Below, piece after piece: positions 29,857 to 39,621 of a stretch of 64,000 nt of DNA (within the stretch, counting starts at the first letter, position 1; every line of letters starts with the position of its first letter). The notes under the pieces were generated by a model, which made no database searches, was not told where the DNA came from, and saw only the letters and a program-made list of their open reading frames with translations. Source of the DNA: Saccharofermentans sp. (GTDB lineage Bacteria > Bacillota > Clostridia > Saccharofermentanales > Saccharofermentanaceae); NCBI GenBank assembly GCA_024688685.1, contig JAILDX010000008.1, forward strand, positions 1-64,000, written 5' to 3'. Made by a program: the position numbers and the translations under genes.

Positions 29857-31203
29857 TTACTTTCTCCTGCCCTTGAGCAGAGCAACATCGTCAAGGAAGC
29901 CCTTAGGACTTCTGACCTCGAGTTCGCTCTCGACCTGATTGATCAGATCATTTGCAACACCCGTAAGGATGAGAACTGAAGTTCCTGCGAACCAGACATT
30001 CTCAAGACCTGTCAGGATACCAACAACTGTAGGAACGATACATACGAGTGAAAGGAAGAATGCATCTACCCAGTTCAGTCTGTGAGCGATAGCTGCGATG
30101 AAATCAGAAGTAGGCTTACCTGCTCTGATACCGCTGATCGCACCACCGTTCTTGTTGATGTTGTTAGCTATCTCGATCGGGTGGAACTGAATAGCGGAAT
30201 AGAAGAATGTGAATCCGATGATCAGGAGGAAGTAAACTATGTAGTAGTAAACGCTTCCCGTGAAATCTGTTCCAAACCATTTCGCTACCGGGCTCTCGCT
30301 GTTCCTGAAGAAGAATGTAACGATCATTGAAGGGATTGCGAGGATACTCATCGCAAAGATGACAGGCATAACGCCGGACTGGTTAACCTTGAGAGGTATA
30401 TAGTCCTTGTTGCCGCCACGCTGATTTCTTCCGATAACCTTCTTGGAATACTGTACCGTAAGTCTTCTCTCCGCATTCTGAACATAGAGAACGAATACGA
30501 TGATTCCGATAGATACAATAGTTACAGCGACGAACACCAGAACACCCATAAGTATTCCGATTGCTCTGTTATCAAAGTTCGTGCTTACATCAGTTGCAGT
30601 GTTGTACAGAGTCCTTACCATGTCGGGAAGTCTTGTAACGATACCTGCGAAGATGATAAGCGAAACACCATTTCCGATGCCGATATCATTTATCTTCTCA
30701 CCGAGCCATACAACGAGACAGGTACCTGCTGTAAATGACAGGACAACCAGGATCGCGTTGAGCCATGTGGGAAGTGAGGATACCATGGCGGATCTTGTCG
30801 AATAGCAGAAAAGGCAGGACTGAACGAGTGCCAGGCCAATTGCCGAGTATCTTGTGATCTTAGTGAGCTTCTTTCTTCCTGACTCACCTTCCTTGGACAT
30901 ATCCTCGAGAGCGGGGATAACGACCTGAAGGAGCTGGATGATGATCGAAGCGTTGATATAAGGTGAGATACCCATCGCAAAGATCGTCGCATGGAATAAT
31001 CCGCCACCGGATACAACGTCCATGATGCTTGCAAGCTGTCCCCACTGGCGGACGAGCTCGGTGAACTTGTCACCGTCAAGTCCGGGTACAGGAACGAGGC
31101 CGCCAAGCATGAAGATGCCGAGGATCAAAAAGGTATAGAGTAATCTTTTACGTATGCTTTCAACGCGAAAAGCGTTTACTGCGGTATCAAAAATACCTCT
31201 CAT
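29857..31203 (-). CDS. secY: protein translocase subunit SecY (housekeeping)
   Basis: 448-residue channel subunit of the SecYEG translocon with ten membrane segments. Conserved landmarks: FMLGGLVPVPGLD after the first helix, GISPYINASIIIQLL, LEDMSKEGESGRKKLTKITRY, GIGNGVSLIIFAGI and the cytoplasmic NKNGGAISGIRAGKPT loop. It is closer to canonical SecY than the following copy. It begins 3 bases after rplO and ends at the terminator at 29798-29829. Confidence 0.96.
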   Translation of the reverse strand: MRGIFDTAVNAFRVESIRKRLLYTFLILGIFMLGGLVPVPGLDGDKFTELVRQWGQLASIMDVVSGGGLFHATIFAMGISPYINASIIIQLLQVVIPALEDMSKEGESGRKKLTKITRYSAIGLALVQSCLFCYSTRSAMVSSLPTWLNAILVVLSFTAGTCLVVWLGEKINDIGIGNGVSLIIFAGIVTRLPDMVRTLYNTATDVSTNFDNRAIGILMGVLVFVAVTIVSIGIIVFVLYVQNAERRLTVQYSKKVIGRNQRGGNKDYIPLKVNQSGVMPVIFAMSILAIPSMIVTFFFRNSESPVAKWFGTDFTGSVYYYIVYFLLIIGFTFFYSAIQFHPIEIANNINKNGGAISGIRAGKPTSDFIAAIAHRLNWVDAFFLSLVCIVPTVVGILTGLENVWFAGTSVLILTGVANDLINQVESELEVRSPKGFLDDVALLKGRRK

Positions 31204-31206
31204 ACC

Positions 31207-31650
31207 TTAAACCTCCTCTGCAGTGCCTCCGGCTTTCTCGATCTTCTCTTTTGCAGCAGCCGTAAACTTTGCAGCCTTTACATCGAGTTTCTTTGTAAGA
31301 TTACCGTTACCAAGGATCTTGACACCGTCATTGTTCTTGGGAAGTGTAATGATACCAGCCTCTGCAAGAGACTCTGCTGTTACTGTGCTTCCTGCTTCAA
31401 GCTTCTCGAGGTCACAAACGTTAACCTCGATGTATGCGGGTGCAAAACGCTTATTGTTGAATCCGCGCTTAGGCAGTCTTCTGTAAAGGGGCATCTGGCC
31501 ACCTTCAAAGCCGGGACGTACACCGCCGCCGGAACGTGCATTCTGACCCTTGTGTCCGCGGCCTGCTGTCTTACCGTTGCCGGAACCGGCACCACGACCC
31601 TTACGATAAGCGGTCTTGTTGCCGAGTGAAGTCATTTCATTGAGCTTCAT
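31207..31650 (-). CDS. rplO: 50S ribosomal protein L15
   Basis: 147-residue L15 with the glycine/arginine-rich N-terminal extension ([24 protein letters not shown], split here across the loop) that threads into 23S rRNA, then [17 protein letters not shown]. Length is normal. It lies 15 bases after rpmD. Confidence 0.97.
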   Translation of the reverse strand: MKLNEMTSLGNKTAYRKGRGAGSGNGKTAGRGHKGQNARSGGGVRPGFEGGQMPLYRRLPKRGFNNKRFAPAYIEVNVCDLEKLEAGSTVTAESLAEAGIITLPKNNDGVKILGNGNLTKKLDVKAAKFTAAAKEKIEKAGGTAEEV

Positions 31651-31665
31651 TTAACTGTACCTCCA

Positions 31666-31845
31666 TCAAACTTCTTCAACAGAAACGTAGTTCACAGCAG
31701 TCTTGATCATACCGCGAATCGCTTCGTTGTCAGGCTTCTCAACTGTCTGTCCGATCTTCTTGAGACCTAAAGCAGCAACTGTAGCCTTGGGCTTTCTCTG
31801 AGCCTTGTTAGTACTCTTTACGAGTGTAATCTTCAGATTAGACAT
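31666..31845 (-). CDS. rpmD: 50S ribosomal protein L30
   Basis: 59-residue L30, start MSNLKITLVKSTNKAQRKPK and the core ATVAALGLKKIGQTVEKPD. It lacks a zinc motif. ATG at 31845 with GGAGG upstream, 14 bases after rpsE. Present in the usual rpsE-rpmD-rplO order. Confidence 0.96.
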   Translation of the reverse strand: MSNLKITLVKSTNKAQRKPKATVAALGLKKIGQTVEKPDNEAIRGMIKTAVNYVSVEEV

Positions 31846-31859
31846 TGGTTACACCCTCC

Positions 31860-32372
31860 TTAGCCTATTTCTTCTACTGACTTACCGCGGAGCTTTGCAA
31901 CTTCCTCGGCAGACTTCAGGCTCTTAAGACCCTCGATAGTAGCATTTACCATGTTGTTAGGGTTATTCGAGCCGATTGACTTTGTACGGATATCCTTGAT
32001 ACCTGCGAGCTCACATACTGAACGTACAGGACCGCCTGCGATGACACCGGTACCTGATGCAGCGGGCTTCATAACGATCTTTGAAGCGCTGAAGACACCA
32101 AGAGTCTCGTGAGGGATCGTTCCGTTGAGGATTGTAACATCGATGATGTTCTTCTTAGCCTCTTCGATACCCTTACGGATAGCCTCGGGAACCTCTGCAG
32201 CCTTACCGATACCCTTACCGATGTGACCATTCTTGTCACCAACGATAACGAGAGCGGCGAAACGCATATTCTTACCACCTTTTACGGTCTTGGAAACACG
32301 GCCGATGTGAAGGACTCTCTCCTCGTAGCCGCTTTCGTTCTCTTTGGAATAGTTATTCTTATCAAAAGCCAT
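31860..32372 (-). CDS. rpsE: 30S ribosomal protein S5
   Basis: 170-residue S5, a fidelity and helicase protein at the mRNA entry channel. It has [20 protein letters not shown], the [21 protein letters not shown] segment and [23 protein letters not shown]. Length is normal. It lies 17 bases after rplR. Confidence 0.97.
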   Translation of the reverse strand: MAFDKNNYSKENESGYEERVLHIGRVSKTVKGGKNMRFAALVIVGDKNGHIGKGIGKAAEVPEAIRKGIEEAKKNIIDVTILNGTIPHETLGVFSASKIVMKPAASGTGVIAGGPVRSVCELAGIKDIRTKSIGSNNPNNMVNATIEGLKSLKSAEEVAKLRGKSVEEIG

Positions 32373-32389
32373 TTAATTACTCCTTCCGC

Positions 32390-32758
32390 TTAGAATGAGA
32401 GACCGGCTTCTCTTGCCGCCTCTGCCAAAGCTGCTACTCTTCCGTGATAGAGATATCCGCCACGATCGAAAACAACCTCTTTGATCTCCTTAGCCTGTGC
32501 GCGCTCTGCGATGAGCTTGCCTACAAGCTTTGCTGTCTCAATGTTTCCGCAATTATTAACGGCAGACTTAACATCCTTGTCAAGTGAAGAAGCACTGGCA
32601 ATTGTCTTACCCGTTACATCGTCAATAACCTGAGCATAGATGTGAGCGTTACTTCTGTAAACGCAGAGACGGGGGCACTCTGTTGTTCCTGCAATCTTCT
32701 TTCTTACACGAACGTGCTTTCTCTTACGGATCTCGTTCTTATCAATCTTGTTAATCAT
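32390..32758 (-). CDS. rplR: 50S ribosomal protein L18
   Basis: 122-residue 5S rRNA-binding protein. It has [20 protein letters not shown] near the N-terminus, [17 protein letters not shown] and the C-terminal [26 protein letters not shown]. Length is normal. It lies 20 bases after rplF. Confidence 0.97.
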   Translation of the reverse strand: MINKIDKNEIRKRKHVRVRKKIAGTTECPRLCVYRSNAHIYAQVIDDVTGKTIASASSLDKDVKSAVNNCGNIETAKLVGKLIAERAQAKEIKEVVFDRGGYLYHGRVAALAEAAREAGLSF

Positions 32759-32778
32759 TTGATCTTTACCCCCTTACC

Positions 32779-33321
32779 TTACTTCTTAGCTCCGGTCTTA
32801 CCTTCCTTAATGATAAGGTGCTCATCGGCATACTTGATACCCTTGCCCTTATAAACATCAGGAACTCTGAACGAACGGATCTTTGCTGCTGTCTCGCCAA
32901 CGAGCTGCTTATCAGCGCCCTTAACGATGACCTTGTCCTGAGAAGGAACCTCAAGAGTGATACCCTTAGGCTCAACGATCTCAATGGGGTGTGAGTAACC
33001 GAGATTGAATACAACCTTGTTACCCTGCTTTGTTGCCTTGTAACCTACACCATTGATCTGGAGTTCCTTGGAGAAGCCCTCGGATACACCTACGACCATG
33101 TTGTTGATCAAAGCTCTTGTCAGACCATGAAGCGCTCTGTGCTGCTTCTCGTCTGACGGTCTCTCAACCGTAATCACGCCTGCGTCCATCTTAACTGTGA
33201 TATCAGGATGTACATCGAGCTCAAGTGTCTCCTTCGCACCCTTTACAGTGATGTGCTGTCCGTCGATCTTTACATCGACGCCTGCAGGAATCGTGATCGG
33301 TTTTCTACCAATTCTTGACAT
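32779..33321 (-). CDS. rplF: 50S ribosomal protein L6
   Basis: 180-residue L6 with its two similar alpha/beta domains. It starts SRIGRKPITIPAGVDVKI and has the conserved C-terminal PDVYKGKGIKYADEHLIIKEGKTGAKK. GGAGG precedes the ATG. An 80-base gap with a small GCGTC/GACGC stem separates it from rpsH. Confidence 0.97.
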   Translation of the reverse strand: MSRIGRKPITIPAGVDVKIDGQHITVKGAKETLELDVHPDITVKMDAGVITVERPSDEKQHRALHGLTRALINNMVVGVSEGFSKELQINGVGYKATKQGNKVVFNLGYSHPIEIVEPKGITLEVPSQDKVIVKGADKQLVGETAAKIRSFRVPDVYKGKGIKYADEHLIIKEGKTGAKK

Positions 33322-33401
33322 AAAATTTTCCTCCTGCTCTTCAGATTGTGCGTCCTAAGACGCTTTTCAGAGTGTATTTATAGAAGCTTCTGCTCCTATT
33401 A

Positions 33402-33797
33402 TTACCATACGTATGCGAGAACCTCGCCGCCTACACCAAGCTTTCTTGCCTTCTTGTCGGTCATAACTCCCTTTGATGTGGAGATGATCGCAATACCTAA
33501 GCCGCCCAGAACGTTGGGAAGGCTCTCTTTGTCAGCATAAGCACGAAGACCGGGCTTGGAGATTCTCTTGATTCCGGAGATAACATGCTTCTTGCCGGAA
33601 TACTTCAGAGTGATCCTGATCATACCCTGCTTGTTATCCTCAACTACATCAAAACCAGCGATATAGCCTTCGTCGAGAAGGATCTGAGCGATAGCCTTCT
33701 TAAGATTGGAAGCAGGAACCTCTACTGTGGGGTGACCCGCATTACCTGCATTACGGATTCTCGTAAGCATATCTGCGATTGCATCTGTGATCTGCAT
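33402..33797 (-). CDS. rpsH: 30S ribosomal protein S8
   Basis: 131-residue S8, a 16S central-domain primary binder and in E. coli the spc-operon repressor. It starts [16 protein letters not shown] and has [33 protein letters not shown] before the C-terminal GGEVLAYVW. Length is normal. Confidence 0.97.
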   Translation of the reverse strand: MQITDAIADMLTRIRNAGNAGHPTVEVPASNLKKAIAQILLDEGYIAGFDVVEDNKQGMIRITLKYSGKKHVISGIKRISKPGLRAYADKESLPNVLGGLGIAIISTSKGVMTDKKARKLGVGGEVLAYVW

Positions 33798-33822
33798 TTT
33801 TATTTCCTCCTATCCTTCGAAC

Positions 33823-34008
33823 TTACCAGCTAGCCTTCTTGACACCGGGAATCTCGCCCTTGTAAGCAAGATCACGGAAGCAGAGACGGCAAACACCATA
33901 CTTACGGATGTATGAATGAGGTCTGCCGCAGAGCTTACAACGGTTGTGCTGCTGTGTAGAAAACTTAGGAGTCCTCTGTGATTTATTGATCATTGACTTC
34001 TTAGCCAT
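33823..34008 (-). CDS. rpsN: 30S ribosomal protein S14, zinc type (type Z)
   Basis: 61-residue short S14 with two zinc knuckles, CKLCGRPH and CRLCFRDLA, the C+ form common in Firmicutes. It lies 16 bases after rplE. Confidence 0.97.
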   Translation of the reverse strand: MAKKSMINKSQRTPKFSTQQHNRCKLCGRPHSYIRKYGVCRLCFRDLAYKGEIPGVKKASW

Positions 34009-34024
34009 TTAATTCTCTCCTCCA

Positions 34025-34564
34025 TTACTTACGGAACGGCATTCCGATTAACTTCAGAAGCTCAAAAGCCTCTTCGTCTGTCTTAGCTGTTGTTACGATA
34101 ATGATATCCATACCACGGATCTTATCGATCTTATCGTACTCGATCTCAGGGAACATAAGCTGCTCCTTGATACCCATAGCGTAGTTACCGTGACCGTCAA
34201 ATGAGTTAGGATTGATGCCGCGGAAGTCACGAACACGGGGAAGAGCGATGCTGATGAGCTTGTCGAGGAAGTAATACATGTTCTCTCCACGAAGCGTAAC
34301 CTTACATCCGATCTTCATTCCGTCTCTGAGCTTAAAAGCAGCAACTGACTTGGAAGCAACTGTTGCAACAGGCTTCTGTCCTGCGATTATGCCCATATCG
34401 CGCATAGCATTATCAAGTGCCTTAGGGTTATCCTTAACCTCACCTAATCCCATGTTGAGAACGATCTTCTCGATCTTAGGGATCTGCATTACTGAATCGT
34501 ACTTAAACTGTTCAGCCAAAGCCGGTGCGACTTCAGATGTGTACTTTTCCTTCAATCTTGACAT
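34025..34564 (-). CDS. rplE: 50S ribosomal protein L5
   Basis: 179-residue 5S rRNA-binding protein of the central protuberance. It starts [18 protein letters not shown] and has [41 protein letters not shown] and the C-terminal [19 protein letters not shown]. It is 4 bases behind rplX. Confidence 0.97.
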   Translation of the reverse strand: MSRLKEKYTSEVAPALAEQFKYDSVMQIPKIEKIVLNMGLGEVKDNPKALDNAMRDMGIIAGQKPVATVASKSVAAFKLRDGMKIGCKVTLRGENMYYFLDKLISIALPRVRDFRGINPNSFDGHGNYAMGIKEQLMFPEIEYDKIDKIRGMDIIIVTTAKTDEEAFELLKLIGMPFRK

Positions 34565-34568
34565 CTAC

Positions 34569-34916
34569 TTACTCCCCCTTAGCTTTCTTGACTGTGTTGA
34601 GGACTTCACCGGACTTCTTCGCATAGCGAACCTTGGATCCGTCCTCGTTTACCTTGAAGCCAACCTTTGTAGCTTCACCTGTCTTGGGATCTACGAGCAT
34701 AACATTGGAAGCATCGATAGAACCTTCTCTCTCGATGATGCCGGAAGGAGAAGTCTGTGTTCTTGCCTTCTGGTGCTTCTTAACGATGTTTACGCCCTCA
34801 ACATAGATCCTTCCTGTCTCGGGTTCTACCAAGAGAACCTTACCAGTCTTGCCCTTGTCCTTACCGGAAATGACAACGACCTGATCATCCTTCTTAACGT
34901 GAATCTTCTTAGCCAT
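34569..34916 (-). CDS. rplX: 50S ribosomal protein L24
   Basis: 115-residue assembly-initiator protein. The KOW motif at about 10-40 reads [40 protein letters not shown] and a basic C-terminus follow. It is about 10 residues longer than the typical Firmicutes L24 through its C-terminal [15 protein letters not shown]. Confidence 0.96.
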   Translation of the reverse strand: MAKKIHVKKDDQVVVISGKDKGKTGKVLLVEPETGRIYVEGVNIVKKHQKARTQTSPSGIIEREGSIDASNVMLVDPKTGEATKVGFKVNEDGSKVRYAKKSGEVLNTVKKAKGE

Positions 34917-34929
34917 TAGTCATTCCTCC

Positions 34930-35298
34930 TTACAGAACCTCGGGAGCGAGTGACAGGATCTTCATATAATCCTTGTCTCTGAGCTCTCTTGCGATGGGGC
35001 CAAAGATACGAGTACCACGGGGGTTCTTGTCATCCTTGATAATAACTGCTGCGTTCTCATCAAACTTGATGTATGAACCGTCAGCTCTTCTTACGCCTCT
35101 CTTTGTGCGTACGACGACTGCTCTGACTACGTCACCCTTCTTGACCATACCGCCGGGAGCGGCTGTCTTTACGGAGCAAACGATTACGTCGCCGATGTTG
35201 GCATATTTACGCCAGGATCCGCCGAGCACCTTAATGCAGGCAAGCTCTTTTGCGCCCGTATTGTCAGCAGATCTGAGTCTGGATTCAACCTGAATCAT
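34930..35298 (-). CDS. rplN: 50S ribosomal protein L14
   Basis: 122-residue L14 of the intersubunit face, where RsfS silencing factor binds. It starts [20 protein letters not shown] and has [20 protein letters not shown] and [14 protein letters not shown]. Length is exactly typical. Confidence 0.98.
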   Translation of the reverse strand: MIQVESRLRSADNTGAKELACIKVLGGSWRKYANIGDVIVCSVKTAAPGGMVKKGDVVRAVVVRTKRGVRRADGSYIKFDENAAVIIKDDKNPRGTRIFGPIARELRDKDYMKILSLAPEVL

Positions 35299-35323
35299 CT
35301 GATATATCCTCCTTTAGCCTGCA

Positions 35324-35581
35324 TTACTTGGCTTTCTCAACGATCTGTACAAGTCTCCATCTCTTATCCTTGGACAGAGGTCTTGTCTCCATTACCTGAA
35401 CCTTATCGCCTACCTGGCACTCGTTGTTCTCATCGTGTGCCTTGAGCTTATAAGTTCTCTTCATGATCTTTCCGTAGAGAGGGTGCTTAACGTGCTCTTG
35501 AACAGAAACTACGATCGTCTTGTCCATCTTGTCTGATGTAACAATACCCACTCTTGTCTTTCTGAGGTTTCTTTCTGCCAT
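35324..35581 (-). CDS. rpsQ: 30S ribosomal protein S17
   Basis: 85-residue OB-fold primary rRNA binder. It has [40 protein letters not shown] and [18 protein letters not shown]. Length is normal. It follows rpmC by 15 bases. Confidence 0.97.
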   Translation of the reverse strand: MAERNLRKTRVGIVTSDKMDKTIVVSVQEHVKHPLYGKIMKRTYKLKAHDENNECQVGDKVQVMETRPLSKDKRWRLVQIVEKAK

Positions 35582-35596
35582 ATTGCGTTATCCCCC

Positions 35597-35797
35597 TTAC
35601 TTTGCTGCCGTAAGCTCACGCTCACGGATTACTGTCATAACTCTTGCGATATCCTTCTTAACAGATGAGATCTGAGCAGGATTCTCGAGCTGGTTTGTGG
35701 AGTGCTGGAAACGAAGCTTAAAGAGTTCTTCCTTGAGGGAATTAAGCTCTGCAGCCAGCTCTTCATTGGACTTAGCGCGGATGTCTTCAACCTTCAT
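35597..35797 (-). CDS. rpmC: 50S ribosomal protein L29
   Basis: 66-residue two-helix protein at the exit tunnel. It has [20 protein letters not shown] and [18 protein letters not shown]. The start overlaps the rplP stop region by 11 bases. Confidence 0.97.
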   Translation of the reverse strand: MKVEDIRAKSNEELAAELNSLKEELFKLRFQHSTNQLENPAQISSVKKDIARVMTVIRERELTAAK

Positions 35798-36218
35798 TTA
35801 CCTTTTCCTCCTTCTCTCTTACTACAAACTTTGTCTTGCAAGGAAGCTTGTGTCCTGCAAGTCTCATAGCCTCTCTGGCCTGTTCCTCTGTAACACCGGC
35901 AATCTCGAAAAGTACTCTTCCGGGCTTAACAACTGCACACCAGTACTCGTTTGCCGCCTTACCTGAACCCATTCGAACCTGAGCAGGCTTCTTTGATACA
36001 GGCTTATCAGGGAATATCTTGATCCAAACCTTACCGCCACGCTTTACGTATCTGTTGATTGCGATACGGGCAGCCTCGATCTGGTTTGACTTGATCCAGC
36101 AGGGCTCTGTTGCCATAAGGCCGTATTCACCGTAGGAAACGTAGTTACCGCGTGATGCTTTACCCTTCATGCGGCCTCTCTGCTGCTTTCTGTATTTTGT
36201 TCTCTTAGGAAGTAACAT
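35787..36218 (-). CDS. rplP: 50S ribosomal protein L16
   Basis: 143-residue L16 at the A-site/peptidyl-transferase entrance. It starts [20 protein letters not shown] and has RAIGRY-region equivalents [20 protein letters not shown] and [20 protein letters not shown]. It overlaps rpsC by one base and rpmC by 11. Confidence 0.97.
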   Translation of the reverse strand: MLLPKRTKYRKQQRGRMKGKASRGNYVSYGEYGLMATEPCWIKSNQIEAARIAINRYVKRGGKVWIKIFPDKPVSKKPAQVRMGSGKAANEYWCAVVKPGRVLFEIAGVTEEQAREAMRLAGHKLPCKTKFVVREKEEKVNEG

Positions 36219-36982
36219 TAAGCTTCGCCTCCTTCTTCTTTGGTATTCTTAACGGGAATAATCTCACCCTTGTAGATCCATACCTTGACACCGATACGTC
36301 CGTATGTTGTGTTTGCCTCAGCAAAACCATAATCGATATCAGCACGGAGTGTCTGAAGAGGGATAGTACCCTCGTGGTATGTCTCGGATCTTGCGATCTC
36401 GGCACCGCCAAGACGGCCGGAGCACATTGTCTTGATTCCCTTGATGTCCTGCTTCATAGCCTGGGACATAGCTCTCTTCATAGCTCTTCTGAAAGAGATA
36501 CGGTTCTCGAGCTGTGATGCGATGTTCTGTGCGACGAGAACTGCGTTTGCATCTCTGTCCTTAACATCTTCTACATCGATAAGAACCTTCTTGCCGAACT
36601 TCTTCTCAACAGCCTGCTTGAGCTCAGTGAGGCTTGCGCCCTTTGAACCGATTACGAGAGCAGGGCTGCCTGTTCTGATCGTGAGCTTAACAGAATCTGC
36701 ATCCTTACGCTCGATAACGATATTAGCGATACCTGCAACGTTTGTCTTTGTCTCGTCGATAGGCTTCTTGCTGTTCTTGCTGTTCTTCTTAACGATTGCA
36801 TCCGCCTTCTTCATAACGAACTCACGGATGTTCTTGTCTTCTACAAGGTAGTCACCAAAAGTCTTCTTATCAGCGTACCAACGTGAGTTCCAGTTTCTGC
36901 GGCTGTACTCGCCTTCACTGCCGTTTGTACTTTCATTGATAATACCGACTCTAAGACCATGGGGGTTAACTTTCTGACCCAT
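36218..36982 (-). CDS. rpsC: 30S ribosomal protein S3, with internal insertions
   Basis: 254-residue S3 at the mRNA entry channel. It starts [18 protein letters not shown] and has the KH core [20 protein letters not shown] (about 108-127) and the C-terminal domain [19 protein letters not shown] with [17 protein letters not shown]. Compared with typical S3 of 215-235 residues there are extra residues near 19-30 and, before the KH domain, a roughly 20-residue Lys/Asn-rich insertion near 62-82. Confidence 0.96.
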   Translation of the reverse strand: MGQKVNPHGLRVGIINESTNGSEGEYSRRNWNSRWYADKKTFGDYLVEDKNIREFVMKKADAIVKKNSKNSKKPIDETKTNVAGIANIVIERKDADSVKLTIRTGSPALVIGSKGASLTELKQAVEKKFGKKVLIDVEDVKDRDANAVLVAQNIASQLENRISFRRAMKRAMSQAMKQDIKGIKTMCSGRLGGAEIARSETYHEGTIPLQTLRADIDYGFAEANTTYGRIGVKVWIYKGEIIPVKNTKEEGGEA

Positions 36983-36994
36983 GCTAAATCCTCC

Positions 36995-37471
36995 TTATAC
37001 TCTTTCCTTGAGAACAATCGTAACGTGACTTGTTCTCTTCTTGATGCTGCTTGCAGAACCTCTTGCTCTGGGAATATAACGCTTGATGATCGGACCCGGA
37101 TTAGCGTATGCATCTGCAACGTAAAGATTCTCTCTGTTCAAGCCGTTATTGTTAACAGCATTAGCCTCTGCTGACTTCAAAACCTTTGTGAGTACCGGAG
37201 AAGCGGCCTTAGGTGTATACATAAGGATCGCATATGCATCGTCGATTGACTGTCCCTTGATAAGATCTGCAACGATCTTAACCTTACGGGGAGTGATCCT
37301 GATGTACTTTGCCGTAGCAACGCCCATATCCTTGCCCAGACCGAGGAGCTTTCTCTGTCTCTTTGTAGGAACAGGAAGTCTGTTGCTTCTCTTCTGGGGA
37401 CCCTTGTAGGCCTCAAGAATAGCCTCGCGGTTATTCTCGATATTCTCTCTCTTTAAAATTATCTTATCCAC
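36995..37471 (-). CDS. rplV: 50S ribosomal protein L22, with N-terminal extension
   Basis: 158-residue L22 lining the exit tunnel. The conserved core begins only at about residue 50 (AKYIRITPRKVKIVADLIKG) and continues with LTKVLKSAEANAVNN and the tunnel-hairpin region around YIPRARGSASSIKKRTSH. Usual length is about 110. The GTG start at 37471 has GGAGG nine bases upstream, whereas the ATG at 37327 just before the core has no good ribosome binding site, so the 48-residue basic extension is probably real. Confidence 0.93.
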   Translation of the reverse strand: MDKIILKRENIENNREAILEAYKGPQKRSNRLPVPTKRQRKLLGLGKDMGVATAKYIRITPRKVKIVADLIKGQSIDDAYAILMYTPKAASPVLTKVLKSAEANAVNNNGLNRENLYVADAYANPGPIIKRYIPRARGSASSIKKRTSHVTIVLKERV

Positions 37472-37488
37472 TTTGCAAGTCCTCCTTA

Positions 37489-37767
37489 TTAACGTCCGCC
37501 GGCGCTCTTCTCGCCACCGTGTCCGCCAAACTTACGTGTGGGAGCGAACTCACCCAACTTATGACCGATCATTTCCTCTGTAATGTATACAGGAACATGC
37601 TTACGACCATCGTAGACTGCAATTGTGTGTCCAACAAACTCAGGGAAGATTGTGGAAGCACGTGACCATGTCTGCACGATCTTCTTCTCGCCTGCATCGT
37701 TCATTGCAGTGATCTTCTTCATAAGGCTGTCCTGAACGAAATAGCCCTTGTGTGCTGATCTACTCAT
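37489..37767 (-). CDS. rpsS: 30S ribosomal protein S19
   Basis: 92-residue head protein. It starts [18 protein letters not shown] and has IQTWSR-type [20 protein letters not shown] and the C-terminal [15 protein letters not shown]. Length is normal. Confidence 0.97.
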   Translation of the reverse strand: MSRSAHKGYFVQDSLMKKITAMNDAGEKKIVQTWSRASTIFPEFVGHTIAVYDGRKHVPVYITEEMIGHKLGEFAPTRKFGGHGGEKSAGGR

Positions 37768-37780
37768 TTACGCTGCCTCC

Positions 37781-38611
37781 TTAACCCTTTCTGCCGCGAA
37801 CAATGTACTTGCTCGACTGCTTCTTCTTATTTCTTGTCTTCTTACCGAGTGTAGGAACACCCCAAGGTGTAACAGGACCCGGAAGACCGATAGGTGACTT
37901 ACCTTCACCACCACCGTGAGGGTGATCATTAGGGTTCATAACGACACCACGAACGGAAGGACGTACACCCTTGTGGCGGGACTTACCAGCCTTACCGAGC
38001 TTTACGTTCTCATGCTCTGCGTTGCCGATCTCACCGATCATTGCACGGCACTTAACAGATACCATACGAACCTCACCGGAAGGAAGACGAACCTGAGCGT
38101 AAGCGCCTTCCTTTGCCATGAGCTGTGCACCTGCACCTGCTGTTCTTACCATCTGTGCTCCCTTGCCGGGCTTAAGCTCGATGCAGGAGATCAGTGTACC
38201 TACAGGAATGGAAGAGATAGGAAGAACATTACCCTTGATGATATCTGCGTTCTCACCGCTCTCTACCTTATCGCCAACCTTAAGTCCGTTAGGTGCAAGG
38301 ATGTAGCTCTTTGTACCGTCAACATACTGAATAAGTGCGATAAATGCTGTTCTGTTAGGATCGTACTCCAGAGCCTTAACCTCTGCAGGGATACCATCCT
38401 TTGTTCTCTTCCAGTCGATCACACGGATCTTCTGGCGGTTTCCGCCGCCCTGATGACGAACGGTGATACGGCCATAAGAGTTACGGCCTGCATTGTTCTT
38501 CTTTGTTACAAGAAGACTCTTCTCGGGCTCTTTCTTAGTAAGTACGGAATAGTCCGCAACTGCCATCTGTCTGACTGCCGGAGAAGTAGGATTGAATGTT
38601 TTAACTGCCAT
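37781..38611 (-). CDS. rplB: 50S ribosomal protein L2
   Basis: 276-residue L2, required for subunit joining and peptidyl transfer. It has [40 protein letters not shown] and, near 225-235, [17 protein letters not shown] with the key histidine in the PHGGGEG loop. Length is typical. Confidence 0.98.
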   Translation of the reverse strand: MAVKTFNPTSPAVRQMAVADYSVLTKKEPEKSLLVTKKNNAGRNSYGRITVRHQGGGNRQKIRVIDWKRTKDGIPAEVKALEYDPNRTAFIALIQYVDGTKSYILAPNGLKVGDKVESGENADIIKGNVLPISSIPVGTLISCIELKPGKGAQMVRTAGAGAQLMAKEGAYAQVRLPSGEVRMVSVKCRAMIGEIGNAEHENVKLGKAGKSRHKGVRPSVRGVVMNPNDHPHGGGEGKSPIGLPGPVTPWGVPTLGKKTRNKKKQSSKYIVRGRKG

Positions 38612-38633
38612 TTCTATTTACTCCTTATCTGAC

Positions 38634-38987
38634 TTACTGTCCAAAGCCGAACTCTTCGATAGATGTCTTGAACTTGTCGGAAGACTTTACAGCCTTGCCG
38701 CCCTTGCCAAGATAGGACACTTCCTTACCCTCAGTGTCGATTGTAACGATTGCCTTCTTGTAAGCAGGTGTTCTACCGAATGTGTAACGCTGTCTCTTTA
38801 CCTTACCGTCGTAGTTTGCAATGTTTACGCCGATAACCTTTACTCCGAAAAGCTTCTCTACAGCTTCCTTGATCTCAGTCTTGTTTGCACCGACTGCAAC
38901 CTTGAAAGTGTACTTGCCGTCATCAATAACGCCGGCAGACTTCTCGGTGATGACAGGTGTTAAGATTACGTCCTGTGCTGCCTTCAT
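38634..38987 (-). CDS. rplW: 50S ribosomal protein L23
   Basis: 117-residue L23, docking site for trigger factor and SRP at the exit tunnel. It has ILTPVITEKSAGVIDDGKYT, VAVGANKTEIKEAVEKLFGV and GRTPAYKKAIVTID. A C-terminal extension of about 20 residues (KSSDKFKTSIEEFGFGQ) goes beyond the usual 95-100. The start overlaps the rplD stop as ATGA. Confidence 0.96.
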   Translation of the reverse strand: MKAAQDVILTPVITEKSAGVIDDGKYTFKVAVGANKTEIKEAVEKLFGVKVIGVNIANYDGKVKRQRYTFGRTPAYKKAIVTIDTEGKEVSYLGKGGKAVKSSDKFKTSIEEFGFGQ

Positions 38988-39604
38988 ACGTACACCTCCT
39001 GAATCTTCTCTGCTGCAGCCTTTGTAACAACAAGGCTGTCATACTTCAAAATGTCAAATACGTTGATCGTATTAACGAGAGCTGTCTTTGTGTCAGGAAT
39101 ATTCCTTGCGGAAAGCTCTGCATTCTCATTCTTACCCTCGAAAACGATGAGTGCGGAATCAGTCTTAAGATCCTTAAGAGCCTTAGCCATAACCTGTGTC
39201 TTAACCTGCTCAAGGTTCATATCCTCAACAACGATGAGCTTACCTGCTGCAACCTTTGTTGAGAGAGCTGACTTCATAGCAAGTCTCTTGATCTTCTTGG
39301 GAACTGTGTAGTTGTAAGATCTCGGCTTGGGGCCAAAGATGATGCCGCCGCCAACGTACTGAGCAGATCTGTCAGAACCGTGACGAGCACGACCTGTACC
39401 CTTCTGTCTCCAGGGGCGCTTACCGCCGCCTCTTACTTCACTTCTTGTCTTTGTGCTCTGTGTGCCCTGTCTGCGGTTAGCGAGCTGGTTCCTTACAACG
39501 ATAGCCATAGCACTCTCATTGGGAGTAATTGCAAAGATATCGTCAGAAAGCTCGATAGAACCTGTAACGGCACCGCTGAGATTGTAAATATCTAATTTAG
39601 CCAT
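38984..39604 (-). CDS. rplD: 50S ribosomal protein L4
   Basis: 206-residue L4, exit-tunnel constriction protein and in many bacteria the repressor of the S10 operon. It has the tunnel loop TRSEVRGGGKRPWRQKGTGR near 55-75 and GIIFGPKPRSYNYTVPKK. Autoregulation through the leader upstream of rpsJ is possible here. Confidence 0.97.
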   Translation of the reverse strand: MAKLDIYNLSGAVTGSIELSDDIFAITPNESAMAIVVRNQLANRRQGTQSTKTRSEVRGGGKRPWRQKGTGRARHGSDRSAQYVGGGIIFGPKPRSYNYTVPKKIKRLAMKSALSTKVAAGKLIVVEDMNLEQVKTQVMAKALKDLKTDSALIVFEGKNENAELSARNIPDTKTALVNTINVFDILKYDSLVVTKAAAEKIQEVYV

Positions 39605-39621
39605 TATTTAGTCCTCCCGCC

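Noticed and set aside
34278-34919. 213-codon open frame opposite rplE and rplX
   Set aside because: Antisense to two intact ribosomal genes; no ribosome binding site or recognisable protein.
37916-38632. 238-codon open frame on the plus strand opposite rplB
   Set aside because: L2 on the minus strand is unambiguous; the plus frame is Cys/Leu-rich with no start signal.
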